Shown here piece after piece: positions 11,205 through 22,724 of a stretch of DNA of 64,000 bases (its first letter is position 1; every line of letters begins with the position of its first letter). The position numbers and the translations under genes were made by a program. Source of the stretch: Chiridota heheva (taxonomy: Eukaryota; Echinodermata; Holothuroidea; Apodida; Chiridotidae); NCBI GenBank assembly GCA_020152595.1, contig JAIGNY010004506.1:147501-211500 (forward strand). The letters are read 5' to 3'. The notes beneath the pieces are model-generated. The model saw only the letters and a program-made list of their open reading frames with translations. It ran no database searches and had not been told where the DNA came from.

Positions 11205-11540
11205 GCATTTTTTGCACCTTTTTTGTAGTGCAGTTGTCTTTTTAACACAAAAAATATATAAATAATAATAATAATAATTTAGTAAAAATATTGGTCTTTT
11301 TTCATCATTTACGTAGTGCAGGTCCCCAAAAATGAGGTTTTACTGTTTTAATTTTGTACTGCTGGCCCATTTTTACAATATTTTCATTGAATACTCATAC
11401 TGCCAAGCATCAAAATTGACTTCTTTCATACTGCAGGTATCAAATTTGTATAATTTCATACTGCAGTTACCAAAACATCTGTCATACTGCGTGCATGTTT
11501 TTTGGTTGGTGGGCTGCACACCCCCGAGGCTACCACTTTT
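11205..11540 (+). repeat. Dispersed repeat family W, copy 1
   Basis: It matches 27695-28040 from TTTTGTAGTGCAG through AAAAATGAGGTTTTACTGT, TTTTGTACTGCTG and TTTTTTGGTTGGTGGGCTGC to ACACCCC. Within it, CATACTGC..GGTATCAAA-like units of about 27-30 bases recur three to four times, in both copies. Non-coding. Confidence 0.7.
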
Positions 11541-11549
11541 AGTATGAAG

Positions 11550-11832
11550 TTGGTTGATATCATATTCCATTCAGGAGATATGGATTTTTAAAGATTTCCC
11601 AATTGCATTTTCGTACAGTATGATGAATTCGTGTTTGACGATGTCATAGAGACAATTCCATTACAAATGTTTATGTATTTCTTTGAATGTTAATTGGTTG
11701 TTTCTGTATGATTAGAAACAATTTTCCCGAAGTTATTAAAGTAGGGCATATTTGGCAATGTATTACAAATACCAACCTTTGATCAATTTATTTTTCTAGC
11801 AGGTTTTATTAATAAAAAAAGATGATAGATCT
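11550..11832 (+). repeat. Dispersed repeat family Z, copy 2
   Basis: It aligns with 1664-1956 in the same orientation (GTTGATATCATATTCC, TTGCATTTTCGTACAGTA, GGTTGTTTCTGTATGATTAG, AATAAAAAAAGATGATAG). It abuts the family W copy almost directly, whereas family Z copy 1 has no family W sequence beside it. This suggests independent units. Confidence 0.65.
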
Positions 11833-13593
11833 TTATGAAATACATACTAGCCTAAAAGCAATTTATAAAAGCCTAAAAGCTTTTAAACCAATGTTGATTT
11901 TATCTTTATTCACATGGCTTTGATGTACTTTCTAAACATTTTAGCTTAAATTGACTCGATCTTCCCATGTATATATAAAATCAAATGCCATAAAGAGGCC
12001 ACTTCCTTAACAACTATTTATGTATCTAACGCAATAGTTTATTTATTCTCCCAACGCGTAAAAAAAACAAAATTGTAATTTTCTTCAAACCTTATATCAA
12101 AGTTTAAGTTATTTGTTTGCCTTTTTCCCAACTGACTTTTAAGATCAAATCTTGTGGTTTTAGGTCACAAAAATTTCAGGAATAATTTGATAAAGTAAAC
12201 AAAACCTCAGTGTTGATATGAGTCTGTGATGTCACAACCAAGATCATCCAACATAAGATAAGACAATTTCTTTCAAGTTTATGAAATAGTAAATGTTCAT
12301 ATTTTCCAAAGAAAATAAGATTTTTTCTTTGTTTTCAAAAGAGCTTAAACCCTTTAATGCTGGATCAACAATATTATTGTCGTTTCGGAAGTGCTAATTT
12401 CAAACAATAAAATCTGGACCTTACCATAGGCTTACAGCACTGATCGTGGTATAATCTAAAAGAGATATTCTAGTTCTATCAATAAACTAACATTTCTTTA
12501 TGGAGAATTTTTGAGTAAACTCGCCTTAAAAATGGTTAAAAATAAACAAATTGATGAAAAAATCGTCAAAAATCTTCTCCTTTTTTTTTCTCCAAACACT
12601 TAATAATTATACTTCAGGACCTTCCCTTTGCCCCAAAACAGGTGTACCAGTAGTGAACACTTCAGCCAGTGCAAATCCAGTCAAATTTTGACAGAACCTA
12701 TCATCAATCTCTTCTTTTTTTTCCTTCCCTTTTTCATATAAGATGAACATGCTTGACCCCTGAACTAATCCTTGAAGAAAACTGAATTTAAGAGAACATA
12801 GTTGGGTCATAGCTAAGGGTATGTGGTACAAATCACATATAACGAGATCACACAGATCAGCTTACTTTGGAAGAGGTTAAAAGTAAAGTATCAAGTGGCT
12901 TGTCACGAGAACAATTGGAGTTCTCTTCTTGTGTAATTATATTTGATTCAGTTTAGCTTTTGACTTAAGGTGAAATACCAAATTGCATTCTAATGGTATA
13001 TCTGGGTCAAGGTTATAACAATATTTTTTACTTGTCCAATTCTCTCTCAGGTCACAAACAATTGCACAATTTATCAATGCTGGAAAATGGTCAGTTTGAA
13101 CATATTTTGATGTGACTTTGCTGTTGCATGGTTTTGAGTATATTGTAAACCATTTAATATGGATGGGTAGAGGCAACATTGGTTAAGTTGATTTAAAATC
13201 CACTAAAAAACATCAGGGAGTTGAAAACATAAAGCAAAAACATTAATCAAAATCAGTTAAAATTTTGCAGCTTTTTGAAATTTGTGTACAAATATGCAAA
13301 TTTTCGCATTACTCTTGGAATGTATGAACGGGACATTTTCCTATGTAAACCCATTGTTTTTAGCCCTCTGCCATTTTTCAGTTTGAAAAAGCGAAGATAA
13401 TTCTGAAAAAGAGGAGAATTAGGCATTTTGAACATTTTTCAAGATCTGAAATAAAGGGAAGAGATATAAAGAAAATCAAAAGCACTGTCAGGTACTTTCC
13501 TGTTCATACATCACATTTTTCATATATTACAAAATATTCAAACTTACTACCAACTTAAAAACTACCCATGCTATTTGCAAAATCCAATGACTA
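11833..13593. other. Non-coding; decayed TTAA-MITE end near 12718-12777
   Basis: TTTTTCATATAAGATGAACATGC followed by TTGACCCCTGAACTAATCCTT matches the right terminus of the AGGATTAGTTCAG MITE family (14858-15401), here without its left arm. The rest is AT-rich. Short open frames lack splice support. Confidence 0.5.
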
Positions 13594-13597
13594 TTAA

Positions 13598-13835
13598 GCC
13601 CTACTCTACCAGCACTTTTTTTGAAAACACGCTTGGGAAGCGGAGTCAAAGCGTCCCCCTTTTTGCATAGTGACGAATGTCATTTGTGCAGTGACGAATG
13701 TCAAAATTAAAATTATTAATTCCGCATACTGACAAATGTTCGGAAAATTTTGATACTTGATGTTGATACTTGTATTATATAGCTTCATATATCACTGGAA
13801 AGAGAAAATAATATAGCCGAATGGTAGAGTAAGGG
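13598..13835. mobile_element. TTAA-target MITE, CCCTTACTCTACC termini (piggyBac-like), copy 1
   Basis: TTAA lies at 13594-13597 and 13836-13839. The left end reads GCCCTACTCTACCAGCAC and the right end, inverted, CCCTTACTCTACCATTCGG. TIRs starting CCCT beside TTAA match the piggyBac pattern from established knowledge. The right end plus flank (GGTAGAGTAAGGGTTAAGCAGAAGCTG) is repeated at 14022-14051, about 201 bases downstream, indicating a local tandem duplication. Confidence 0.65.
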
Positions 13836-14176
13836 TTAAGCAGAAGCTGCTAATCTTTTGACAATTGTACTTACAATGAAATTATTTTAAGCAAAATCCT
13901 ATTTCATGAAGATTCAGTATTTCCGGGCGCCAATTTATGTTTTACCTAGAAAAGACATTCATCAGTATGCGGAAAGACGGGATGAAAGATGGGGCACCCA
14001 AAACGGCTATAATATAGCCGCATGGTAGAGTAAGGGTTAAGCAGAAGCTGATTACTGAAGGGTCCTCCATCTTCCGAGCAGCAGAGGCTCATTCCGCCTC
14101 AGTGATCTGGCGGGCCGCCCACCGGGACCATGCTGCATCTAATTTTGAGTTGTCACACTTGTAGCGGGTTGATTAA

Positions 14177-14273
14177 CCCTTACTCTACCAGCACTTTTTC
14201 GAAAATGCACTTGGGAGGCGAGGTCAAAGATGGGGCACCCAAAATAGTGATGATATCGCTGCATGGTAAAGGG
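14177..14273. mobile_element. TTAA-target MITE, CCCTTACTCTACC termini, 97-bp copy
   Basis: It is flanked by TTAA at 14173-14176 and 14274-14277. The left end CCCTTACTCTACCAGCACTT and right end GCTGCATGGTAAAGGG are imperfect inverted repeats. The short interior (GGGAGGCG..GGTCAAAGATGGGGCACCC) is shared with copy 1 and with 13970-14010. It is among the smallest intact elements in the window. Confidence 0.65.
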
Positions 14274-14343
14274 TTAAACTCAGAATACAATGCTTCTCTC
14301 TGTCAGTGGTTGAACAAGAAACATTTGCACCTGTCCTTGGACC

Positions 14344-14416
14344 TTTAAGCTCAAGTAGTTGCTACCTGTCCATACACCTTTAAGCTCAAGTAGTTGCTAC
14401 CTGTCCATACACCTTC
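14344..14416. repeat. Two-copy tandem duplication, 37-bp unit
   Basis: TTTAAGCTCAAGTAGTTGCT followed by ACCTGTCCATACACC occurs twice back to back with essentially no divergence, so the duplication is recent. Confidence 0.85.
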
Positions 14417-14853
14417 AAAGGTTACTCGATGATCAAGTTTTTGTCTTTTTGCCAGTTTCTACTTTCAAAATAATGCACGGAAAAATTTGCCCATTCTGGT
14501 ATTGCTATCTATGATGGACTAAGAGCTATTGCAAATTAGATCATTCAGCAAATGCCAAACTCGATATCATCTCTGGCTTTTCTTCTCATCAAAAAAAATG
14601 GCTTTTTCATTTGAAATGATAACATCCAATTATTCTCATTGGCTGGGTAGCAAGAGGCAAGACTATTCATCAATATATTTTTTACAAAGGATCTTAGAAC
14701 GAAAGATGCTTATAAAGTGATCAATTGCTCAAGGAAATGCTTTTACAGCTGTTTTCTTATTTCCCTTGAGGTCGCTTCTACACATTCACCCATTTTTACA
14801 GAATTGGATTCACGTGTATCTACATGTGATCTACATGTGACCTCAGTATACAT
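14417..14853. other. Non-coding interval
   Basis: No supportable feature. Ordinary AT-rich sequence. Confidence 0.4.
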
Positions 14854-14857
14854 TTAA

Positions 14858-15401
14858 AGGATTAGTTCAGAGGTCAAACATGTCCATCTTATATGAAAGA
14901 GGACTTCAAAGGAAACAAAATAGTGCGGAAAGCATTGCAAAACCTTATTCCGTTAAAGGATTTATTAGAGTTTAAAGTTTGGTATTTTTTCTGTAGAAAC
15001 GACTGAAATCAGACTAGTTGTCACAGCCTCAGATTCCTCAAAATCGAATGTTTATTCAATTATTTCACTATTAAAATCATTTTCCCACAAACTTTCTTCA
15101 GGTGGATATTATAAATACCCTTCCTAGATTCAGTTTTACTACTTTTTTGACATACCCTATTGTTTTTAAGCCACAAAATCGCAGGACAAAATATGATAGA
15201 ATAAATAAAGACTTTGAGAAATCTGAGGCTATGACATCACAACCAGTATGATTTCAGTCATTTCGGCACAAATGATACCAAACTTTAAACTTAAATATCT
15301 CCTTAACGAAATAAGATTTTTGAATGCTTTCTTCACCATTTTGTTTCTTGTGAAGTCCCCTTTCATATAAGATGGACATGCTTGACCACTGAACTAATCC
15401 T
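14858..15401. mobile_element. TTAA-target MITE, AGGATTAGTTCAG family, full copy
   Basis: TTAA at 14854-14857 and 15402-15405 bounds a 544-bp element with long TIRs. The left reads AGGATTAGTTCAGAGGTCAA, TCTTATATGAAAGAGGACTT, AAGCATTGCAAAACC and TTATTCCGTTAA. The right is the inverse, ending TTGACCACTGAACTAATCCT. The arms extend over 150 bases and the centre contains GCCACAAAATCGCAGGAC. Non-coding. Other copies in the window: 51188-51768 (full), 52421-52951, 56211-56545, 47585-47700, and solo right-end units at 16998-17383, 57273-57374 and 12718-12777. Confidence 0.8.
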
Positions 15402-15405
15402 TTAA

Positions 15406-16997
15406 GGCAAGGTATCCACTCAATTTCTATATTCTGAACTAAAGCATCCACAAAGATGATATTTGGATACTAGAAAGGTTATGCAAAAGAATTTTTTATA
15501 ATGACATTGACCTCATTCATGCATATTAATGAGGTCAATCAAAATGGCCGTTATTCCAAAAGTGCATTATTTTAAATTCATATAACTCAAAAAGTACAAG
15601 GGGTAGGTCCATGAAATTTGCTACAGATATAAAAGAAAGCTGTATAAATGAATTAGACTACAATGGTGTACAAACATGACAGATATTTTAAGTTATGGAT
15701 AATTTTGTTTCAGTAATCATAAAAATGTAAAAAATTGTACCTCATTAAATATTCAGGACCATTTTTCTCAAAAAGTAAGTATAGGGGTACCTTAATTGTA
15801 GCGGAGGATGTTTAGATATGGAAATTAAAGATGTATGCCAAATTTCATGCTAATTGGATGAAAAATGAGGGAGTAGTTTATTTTCAAAGATTGTCTTTCC
15901 AATGAAAATTCAATTCCGAGAAAACGGCAAAAACATTGTGCACACATAAGTCAAAAAAGTTGCATGTCACATTTACATCCTTTCCGTCACAAAATTCCCT
16001 GTTAAAATGCCCCTGCTTCATACAAATTGCCTTCCTGTACAGCCAGTGCTTGTTCTGTTGCCTTTTTCTTGATAGATTTAGCTTTTCTCTCCTCTTTTTG
16101 CTTTGTAGAAGACTGTTTTTCTGCCTTTTTTATCCGACGATCATCGCAATTTTTCAAAAACTTTCGAGTATGAAATCCCGGTTCAATTCCCATTTTAGAA
16201 AAAACTTGAACTTTAGCCAAGTCACCATCGTTGAAAGAAATCCTTTCCTTCCATAACATAAAGGACATGGAAATGAACTAACAAAAGAATTAAAAAGTTC
16301 AACATCCACAATCCTATTCCCTGTTATTTCTGCAAATGTTGGGCTTTCTGAATCTAACTTGGACTTTCTTATCTTTTCAAAAGATGTTGAAATACCAGAA
16401 GTTTCAGTTTCAGTTGAAGCTTTAGAGTCTGTTGATTTGGCCCCAGTGCTGGGATTCTCCCCACTATCTTCTGTTTTCCTTACTTTTATTGGTCCTGTAA
16501 AACCTATTTCCAAAAAACTTTCTCTTCCTTTTCCTGGGCATTTTAGCAAAAAAATAACTTTACTTATTTCAATACTAAACAATACTTATGATGCAGTTAG
16601 TCACAATTACAAATGAGATAACAGCTGATGTGAGAGAGTGTTTCTACTATAAACTAAACAAACAAAATCCTCTACTGTCACTCAATTATCTTTGATCCAA
16701 ACTAGACAGGATGTGGCTAAAAATAAAGATTGATGCATTTATAAATCCTTGCTTTGACCAGGAGTTGTCATTTGATATCATTGGTATAGGTCCAGGAGAA
16801 ATGTTTGCAAAATTTGGTGAAAATGTATTTTCAGAGTTTCTTTTTCCTTTTTGACTCTAATTTTATACATTTCTAAGAGGAGTTGACTATCACAACCTAT
16901 ATAAATTAAAAGAAGAGATATCATACTTTCAAATAAAATTAAAAAGAAAAAATGGATTTTTGACCCTTTTTGACCAAAATTGAGTGAATACCTTGCC
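15406..16997 (-). mobile_element. 1.6-kb TTAA element with transposase remnants
   Basis: The left end GGCAAGGTATCCACTCAATTT and right end AAATTGAGTGAATACCTTGCC are inverted repeats of about 21 bases. TTAA flanks both sides (15402-15405 and 16998-17001). It sits exactly at the junction between two terminal units of the AGGATTAGTTCAG family: the flanks are CTGAACTAATCC on the left and TTAATGGAATAAGATTT on the right, the same junction seen uninterrupted at about 17097-17105. The interior carries the pseudogene at 16002-16582. Kolobok (TTAA target) is the superfamily I favour. An internally deleted, non-autonomous derivative is the best reading. Confidence 0.7.
16002..16582 (-). pseudogene. Internally deleted transposase (Mutator-like/Kolobok-type) relic
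   Basis: On the minus strand two overlapping frames cover 16582-16002. The upstream frame reads a Ser/Thr-rich linker, then GNRIVDVELFNSFVSSFPCP with LC. This resembles the N-terminal entry (ILD-x-ELL, then a Cys pair) of the Mutator-like transposase domain family found in many marine invertebrate transposons. The downstream frame reads FNDGDLAKVQVFSKMGIEPG, FHTRKFLKNCDDRRIKKAEKQ, a Lys-rich stretch and YEAGAF, which resembles the usual C-terminus of those proteins. The catalytic middle is missing and a frame change lies near 16250. Family naming rests on memory of motif style, not on a search. Confidence 0.45.
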
Positions 16998-17383
16998 TTA
17001 ATGGAATAAGATTTTTGAATGCTTTTTGCACTATTTTGTTTCTTTTGAAGTCCTCTTTCATATAAGATGAACATGCTTGACCACTGAACTAATTCTTTAA
17101 CGGTATAAGATTTTTGAATGCTTTCTTCACCATTTTGTTTCTTTTGAAGTCCTCTTTCATATAAGATGGACATGATTGACCACTAAACAAATCTTTTAAC
17201 ATTTAATTCCGTGGTGATGTAAGTTCATCTTATATGAAAGAACACAAATGGTGAAGAATGCCTATGATTTAAAATCTCCTTAACAGAATAAGATTTTTGA
17301 ATGCTTTCTCCACCACTTTGTTTCTTTTGAGTTCCTCTTTCACATGAGATCAAATTGTTTGACCACAGTACTAATCCTTTAAG
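16998..17383 (+). repeat. Array of TTAA-bounded MITE end units (about 103 bp)
   Basis: Unit 1 (16998-17100) and unit 2 (17101-17200) each run TTAA, GGAATAAGATTTTTGAATGC, CACCATTTTGTTTCTTTTGA, CTCTTTCATATAAGATGRAC, GACCACTGAACTAAT. They follow one another directly. A third copy (about 17277-17382) follows a partial left arm at about 17205-17275. The same unit also forms the right end of 14858-15401, so before the 1.6-kb insertion there was a continuous array of right-end units joined at TTAA. Confidence 0.75.
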
Positions 17384-18163
17384 AAAATATTCAAATTTTC
17401 ACAAATGGGCAATTATGCAGTTTGTAACACACACAACTGGCTGAAGAATGGATCTAGCCTGACTCTCCTTGAGATCTGTTGGAGCCATTCCGCAGTCTGT
17501 CACACATAAGGCTGGAGAATGGCCCAAACATACAAACTGTATGAAAGAACTTAGTTCTAATTAAAAGAGCACATAATCTTGATATGAGTTCACAATTTGG
17601 GGTTTTCCCATCTTTTAAGTACCAATGGTAGTTTCAGCTACCTGTCATATGTACTATCAACTGCTGAAGAGTGCTTCTAAGCCAACATAAAAGTAATTTT
17701 TTACAAAGTTCTTTTAATTGGCAGATTTACAATACAAAAACAGTACTCATTGCAGTTCTAAAATTTCCTATGTATGTATTTCCCTACCAGCAGATACTGA
17801 AATTCGTTTCCTTCAACTTCAGTCTCAGATAAAGATGAAGATTAAAAAACTTTAAAAAAATACCAGCAAAAATTTGAAAGGAAAAGATAGCATAAATCAC
17901 ACTGATTTGATTTGATTTCCTCACTACTATACCGAAGCTTCATGATATATATTAAAATAACAATATAATTGGGAGAGGACTGAAAAGCAGACTCTTAAAA
18001 AGCAGATTCCCTGAACTATGGAGGCCAAAACAATAAAAAAAATCCTGATTTGATGTGTAACCACAGATTTTACAACTTCGCCATTTGCGAGCATGTGCAG
18101 TTACTTTTTTAATCACTCGCAACTAAATGCATTAAAAATACTTTTTTTTTTTTTCAACTTGCG
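17384..18163. other. Non-coding interval
   Basis: No gene seen. AT-rich, with GGCTGRAGAATGG repeated twice near 17432 and 17509 (a roughly 77-base local duplication containing ACACACAACTGG versus ACACATAAGGCTGG). Confidence 0.4.
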
Positions 18164-20330
18164 ATATTTACTACTTTTATTAAACATATCTAAAAGTTGA
18201 TATGATATTATTAATTTGTGTACCTTTCATATAAGACCAAAATTATGCGATTTGATAAAACGTGATGATAAAAATGCTATATCGGAGACTTGAAGCTGTG
18301 TTAAATTTTTGGGACATGAGTTTGTGTTGTGTGTTATGAAGGGTGGGTTTATAAAAACCCATCGCTGATACATCGTTCATCACCTACAACCAATATGTGG
18401 TTAGAAAGACAATACCTCAAGCTTTCTACTGATACTTGAGTTTTCAGTTTCTGATAATTTTTCCGTAGAAAAAAGTTGAAAACCATTTTTATTTTCATTT
18501 TTAAGCATGCTTATCAAAATACAAGTCACGATGCCCCATTTACCTGGCAAGTGATTTGTTTTTTAATTTACCCATGATTTTGCAATCACATTGAAGTTCT
18601 AGTTGCAAACAAATTTCCAATTTCGAGGGTAGTTTATATTAATTTGCCATTTCTAATCCCATGTAATGTTAAGCATAACTTACTTATATTAAGGTATATT
18701 AAATGATTTATCAACTGGCTTTAGAGTAATTTTAAGCCAATTTCGGCACGCAGTATTGACACTGTACAGTACCTTCATAACGCAACTACTGACAATGTAA
18801 CGTTAGTGTACTCACGTACGAGAATTAACTGTGTGAAGTAATAATAGCACTATCAGCCATTTTCAGCTGCAATTTGTAGTGTAGGGCTTCTGTGATTAAG
18901 TAACTAATGTTTAGTTATTGTGTGTGGATCATCTTGAATTTAAATGCTTCCTTATTGCTGAAAGGAAATTTATTTTTAGTTAGATCAAGATCTTTTTGTA
19001 ATTTAAAAGCACAATCTCTGCAGCTTTTTTATGCTTTGCCAATGGCCTGTTTTTTATTTAATTTTTTTTTTGGGGGGGGGGGAGTGGGGGATATAATTTT
19101 TTGATCAAGTGAACATTGCGTGTATGTGCGTATGATTTGTTAAATACTATCATTGCTGAAAGAGAATTAACTTTTGATTAAATAATTTTTATTTTTTATA
19201 TTTTCAACAAAATGGGCCTGTTTTTTTTAGGCGAGTTAAACATTTCTCGATAAACTAAACATATTGCGGGTGCGCTGCTACTGCATGTTTGTTTTTTGTG
19301 ACATTAAACTTTCATCACAATCACTTGCAGCCACCTTAGCCTATGGCCTGTTATTGATTTATGTTTTCATGCCAGTGTTTTTATTCATGATCTACCGAAC
19401 ATTGCGAGTACATATTGTGTGTGTGTACCATCATGAATTGTCTTGATCTATGTGTATCATTTGTTTAATAATATTGCTGAAAGAAACTTTACTTTTGGTT
19501 AAATAAAATTATTATTTTTATTTCATCATATTTTTCTCCAATTTTTTCATAAAAATGTATACATTGTGCTCATACTTTAAACATTAATTAATAAATTAAT
19601 ATTCATGTTTGTATTATTGCAACATTCTAATGGAATATAACAAGTTCATTCAAATTGGTTTTAATCAAATTAACGCATAGTTTGAACAATAATAACCTAA
19701 AATGTGGGGAATTCCAATTAATTTCATATGATTATTGATTATATTTTTAAATATGTGTTTTTTTGTCCTGTTGTTCAAGTTATACACATTTTAGCTAGAA
19801 TCATACAACTGTCAGCTTAATTATTTATTTGAAGCACTGAAATGATTAGAGATTTGCACACTTTAACTCAATGAATTGTCTCACTTTTTAACAATGTTAA
19901 TTAATCATTTAGACTTAATTAGACTTTCCCTTTATTCATTAAGTCCTTAAATGTAAATGCTAATTTTATACATGGCTAAACCATTTGCTGAGAACACAGC
20001 TTATTTGGTTTCAAAACTGCATTTAAATCAAAATTTAGCAAATTTTACATTAAAACGCATTTGTCCCACTTTTCTCAATTTAATGTATGTTATGGTTTGT
20101 TTGCACTTTTCTTTAACGATATCATATTTTCAATCACTAATTTTTTCAAGTTGAAGAGAACATTATACAGAACAAGAAAATACTTGAAATCATTGGTGTA
20201 GTAACATGTCCAAACATTTATTATACTTTAAAAATGCTTAATTCTTCAAAATTGACCAAAATTTGACTAAATCTAGTTAACATGGAAGCGGCAATTAAAA
20301 TTTGGAATAATCCAAGTTACACTTTGTTTT
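18164..20330 (+). repeat. Large dispersed repeat, forward copy (pair with 39150-35540)
   Basis: This segment recurs in inverse orientation at 35540-39150. Anchors in order are GCGATATTTACTAC, TTTCATATAAGACCAAAATT, GCTATATC-GAGACTT-AAG, ATGCCCCA..CTTACCTGGCAAG-like sequence, CAGCTGCAATTTGTAGTGTA, TTGCAGCCACCTTAGCCTAT, CTCATACTTTAAACATT, CATTTGCTRAAACACAGCTT, and ACATGTCC-AACATTTATTAT. Inside it GATCAAG..AACATTGCG..GTATG and CTGAAAGRAATTTAYTTTT recur about three times, a degenerate tandem of 200-320 bases. No open frame is conserved between copies. Class unknown; a large non-autonomous DNA element is possible. Confidence 0.65.
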
Positions 20331-20449
20331 CTCATAACTTGATAACCATGACACCTATTTAAGTGATTCTTTTTTTTAATTGTTCCTACAACTACTATCT
20401 TTCATTTAATCCTATTTATAACAGTTACGTGCCACTTTGAATTTTCACT

Positions 20450-20674
20450 ATTCACTTGGTCGGTGCTACGTCACATCCGGGAGATGACGTCATTTGCTGG
20501 AGTGAAAACAAACCTTTGCGCGATACATGTGGGCAAGTCCATACGCATTTACTGTGTGTGGTACGTATGGCATGTAAACAAACACAGCTGATACTTTGTT
20601 TGCACTCCAATGCGGAGTAAATGTACGCGGTTGCTATGCGGTCTGATGACCTCACATTTCCGACCCAAGTGAAT
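20450..20674. mobile_element. Palindromic MITE, ATTCACTTGG termini
   Basis: It starts ATTCACTTGGTCGGTGCTAC and ends CCGACCCAAGTGAAT, inverted. Internal blocks also pair (GCTGGAGTGAAAACAAAC with TTTGTTTGCACTCC; CATACGCATTTACTGTG with CACAGTA/ATGTACGCGG-like sequence). Total about 225 bp with a GC content clearly above its surroundings and CREB-like TGACGTCA-type motifs. Non-coding; target duplication unclear. Confidence 0.6.
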
Positions 20675-22724
20675 AAGCTCCCTACCTAAACAAACTGATA
20701 AAGAAATATAAGATCAAAATACCAGTAGAAAAATTACACATATAGGAAGAAAAAAACACTGTTCTCCAGGTGAACAAGAGAATAAATACAAACACAATTT
20801 CTGTAAACCTGTCCTTTTATTATTAAATTATATCCTCTTTCCGAAATTCAATACAAATTTATTCTTCGATGAAGAGTCACAATTAAAAGATGTTGTAACG
20901 ATTTAAACACAAAACTGTTATCTCAGATATTTTCTTTTACTTAAAAATCACACTTTTCTTTAATCTCGCACTTTATACCATGTTTCTCCTCGACTATCAA
21001 AATGTTACTGATTTCTTTGTCTCATGCACATGTGAAGATTTTACTTGTTACATTCCACAGATAGAAGTCACATGTATTACCAATCAAAGGTTATGTAATA
21101 TAGAGAGTAATTATGCCCATATTTGGAAGGAGATTTCACTTAACAATCTAGTGGGACTCTGATGTGAGACCCCTTTAATCATTAGTCATACATTACACAG
21201 TATTTGCACGGAAGTGTTATTTAGTATATGTGGAGTTTCCCTGAATTTTTAAAGGTTAAGTGTTCCACTTCAATTAAGAAGAATTTGAATATGAATTTGG
21301 GTTAGAATTGAATCACAAGGTTTGTGACTGTGTTTTTTAGTGACCTCTTCAGAACAAACACATCGGACTACAGTACACATCATGGTACATACATATAGTA
21401 CAATATGATATAGATGCATATATTATTATATTACTATAACATATAAATGCCACCCTCAACCCTCGCTCTTATAAAATGGATATTTACCACTAAGCCTTTG
21501 ACTTTAGAAAGCTACCATATGTTTCAATCTATTTTCATGCAGTCTTTTACAAACAACATGCAAATATAGACTAAGATTTATGTCCTTATTTTAGGCCAGA
21601 TATCTTATAATCCTTCCAACATGAAATGTATACTGAGAGAGTAATTCCTTTGCCATTGGGGGAATTCTCTCGTAAGTTTTCCAACATATATTATCCAATA
21701 GAAGAATAATACATTACACTACGCAGGAAATTTAAGATGAAGTAAAATGATATGGTAAACCGATTAGAGAGATATAGCTGGGAGTCACTTGCAAAAATCA
21801 AGAAAATAGAGCATCCAATTTATAGCTTGAATGTTATCAATTTATATTCCATTTGTGAATGCAATTTGCGTCGGAAGCCCTGATCGGAACTAATATGTTT
21901 AGAAGCAAGCAATGACAAGAAACACTCATTAAGCACACAAAAGTCACGATAAGTTCATGTCTCAAGAGGTATGTCTAATGAGAGATATCAAATTCGTGTA
22001 AAGCGCATCAAATTCTGAGAACAATCATCGTCAAATTTATTTGTAAATGATGTTGTACGGTATACAAGTACTAAGAAAAGTACCAGGACTTTACGATGTC
22101 GGTACGATATAATTTCACCAAATGAAAAATACTGAAGTACCGCCGAGTACCGTCAGTATCGGTACTTGCAAGAATAAGTTATAAAAGATACTTTAAATCA
22201 CTTAAAAATCAGAAAAATATTATTTTTTAGAAATATGTATGTATTTAAACATGGTACATCACCTAAACATTTCATTAAAAAAAAAGAAGAACATAATATT
22301 AATGGGAAGACATGATTGTAAAACTAGGGAAGTTCGTAAAAAAAATTAACTATTTTTTGAACTTTCAATAACAGCTGGCCTAGTTATGTTGCACTACCAG
22401 TTTCGCGAATATGCAATATACATGTAGTACAGTAACGTTAGTACAGAGAGGGAAAGTACAAATTATAACTTTTGTGCAAACTTTCTAGGCCAAATTGTCA
22501 TGAAATATGCCTGTATTTTTAGTATTATCGTAATAAGAAAATTTCATAAAAATATATTTAAATTCAGACATGTATGCATTCACTTCGTCTGAGAATCGCT
22601 TCAATCAATAACAAAATGTTACAAATTCACATCAGTGTTAAACATTTCGAGTATGAATTTGTCCTTTCGACATGAAAGGGCAGGTTAAAAGAAAGAAAAT
22701 AATCCCCTTCCCCATCATGTTAGT
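20675..22724. other. Non-coding interval; possible TIR end near 22040
   Basis: AT-rich, no supported exon. At 22027-22065 the sequence AAATTTATTTGTAAATGATG, TTGTACGGTAT resembles the inverse of 24795-24836 (TTGCACGGTACTGG after AAATTTGTTTTACAAATAAC), hinting at a degraded transposon enclosing 22027-24836. Several GGTACTNGTAC motifs occur around 22055-22170. Confidence 0.35.

Noticed and set aside
19264-19446. Similar short peptides at 19264-19446 (+) and 37313-37579 (-) sharing SQSLAATLAYGLL
   Set aside because: The similarity follows from the large inverted repeat; frames are not conserved outside this stretch, so it is not evidence of coding.
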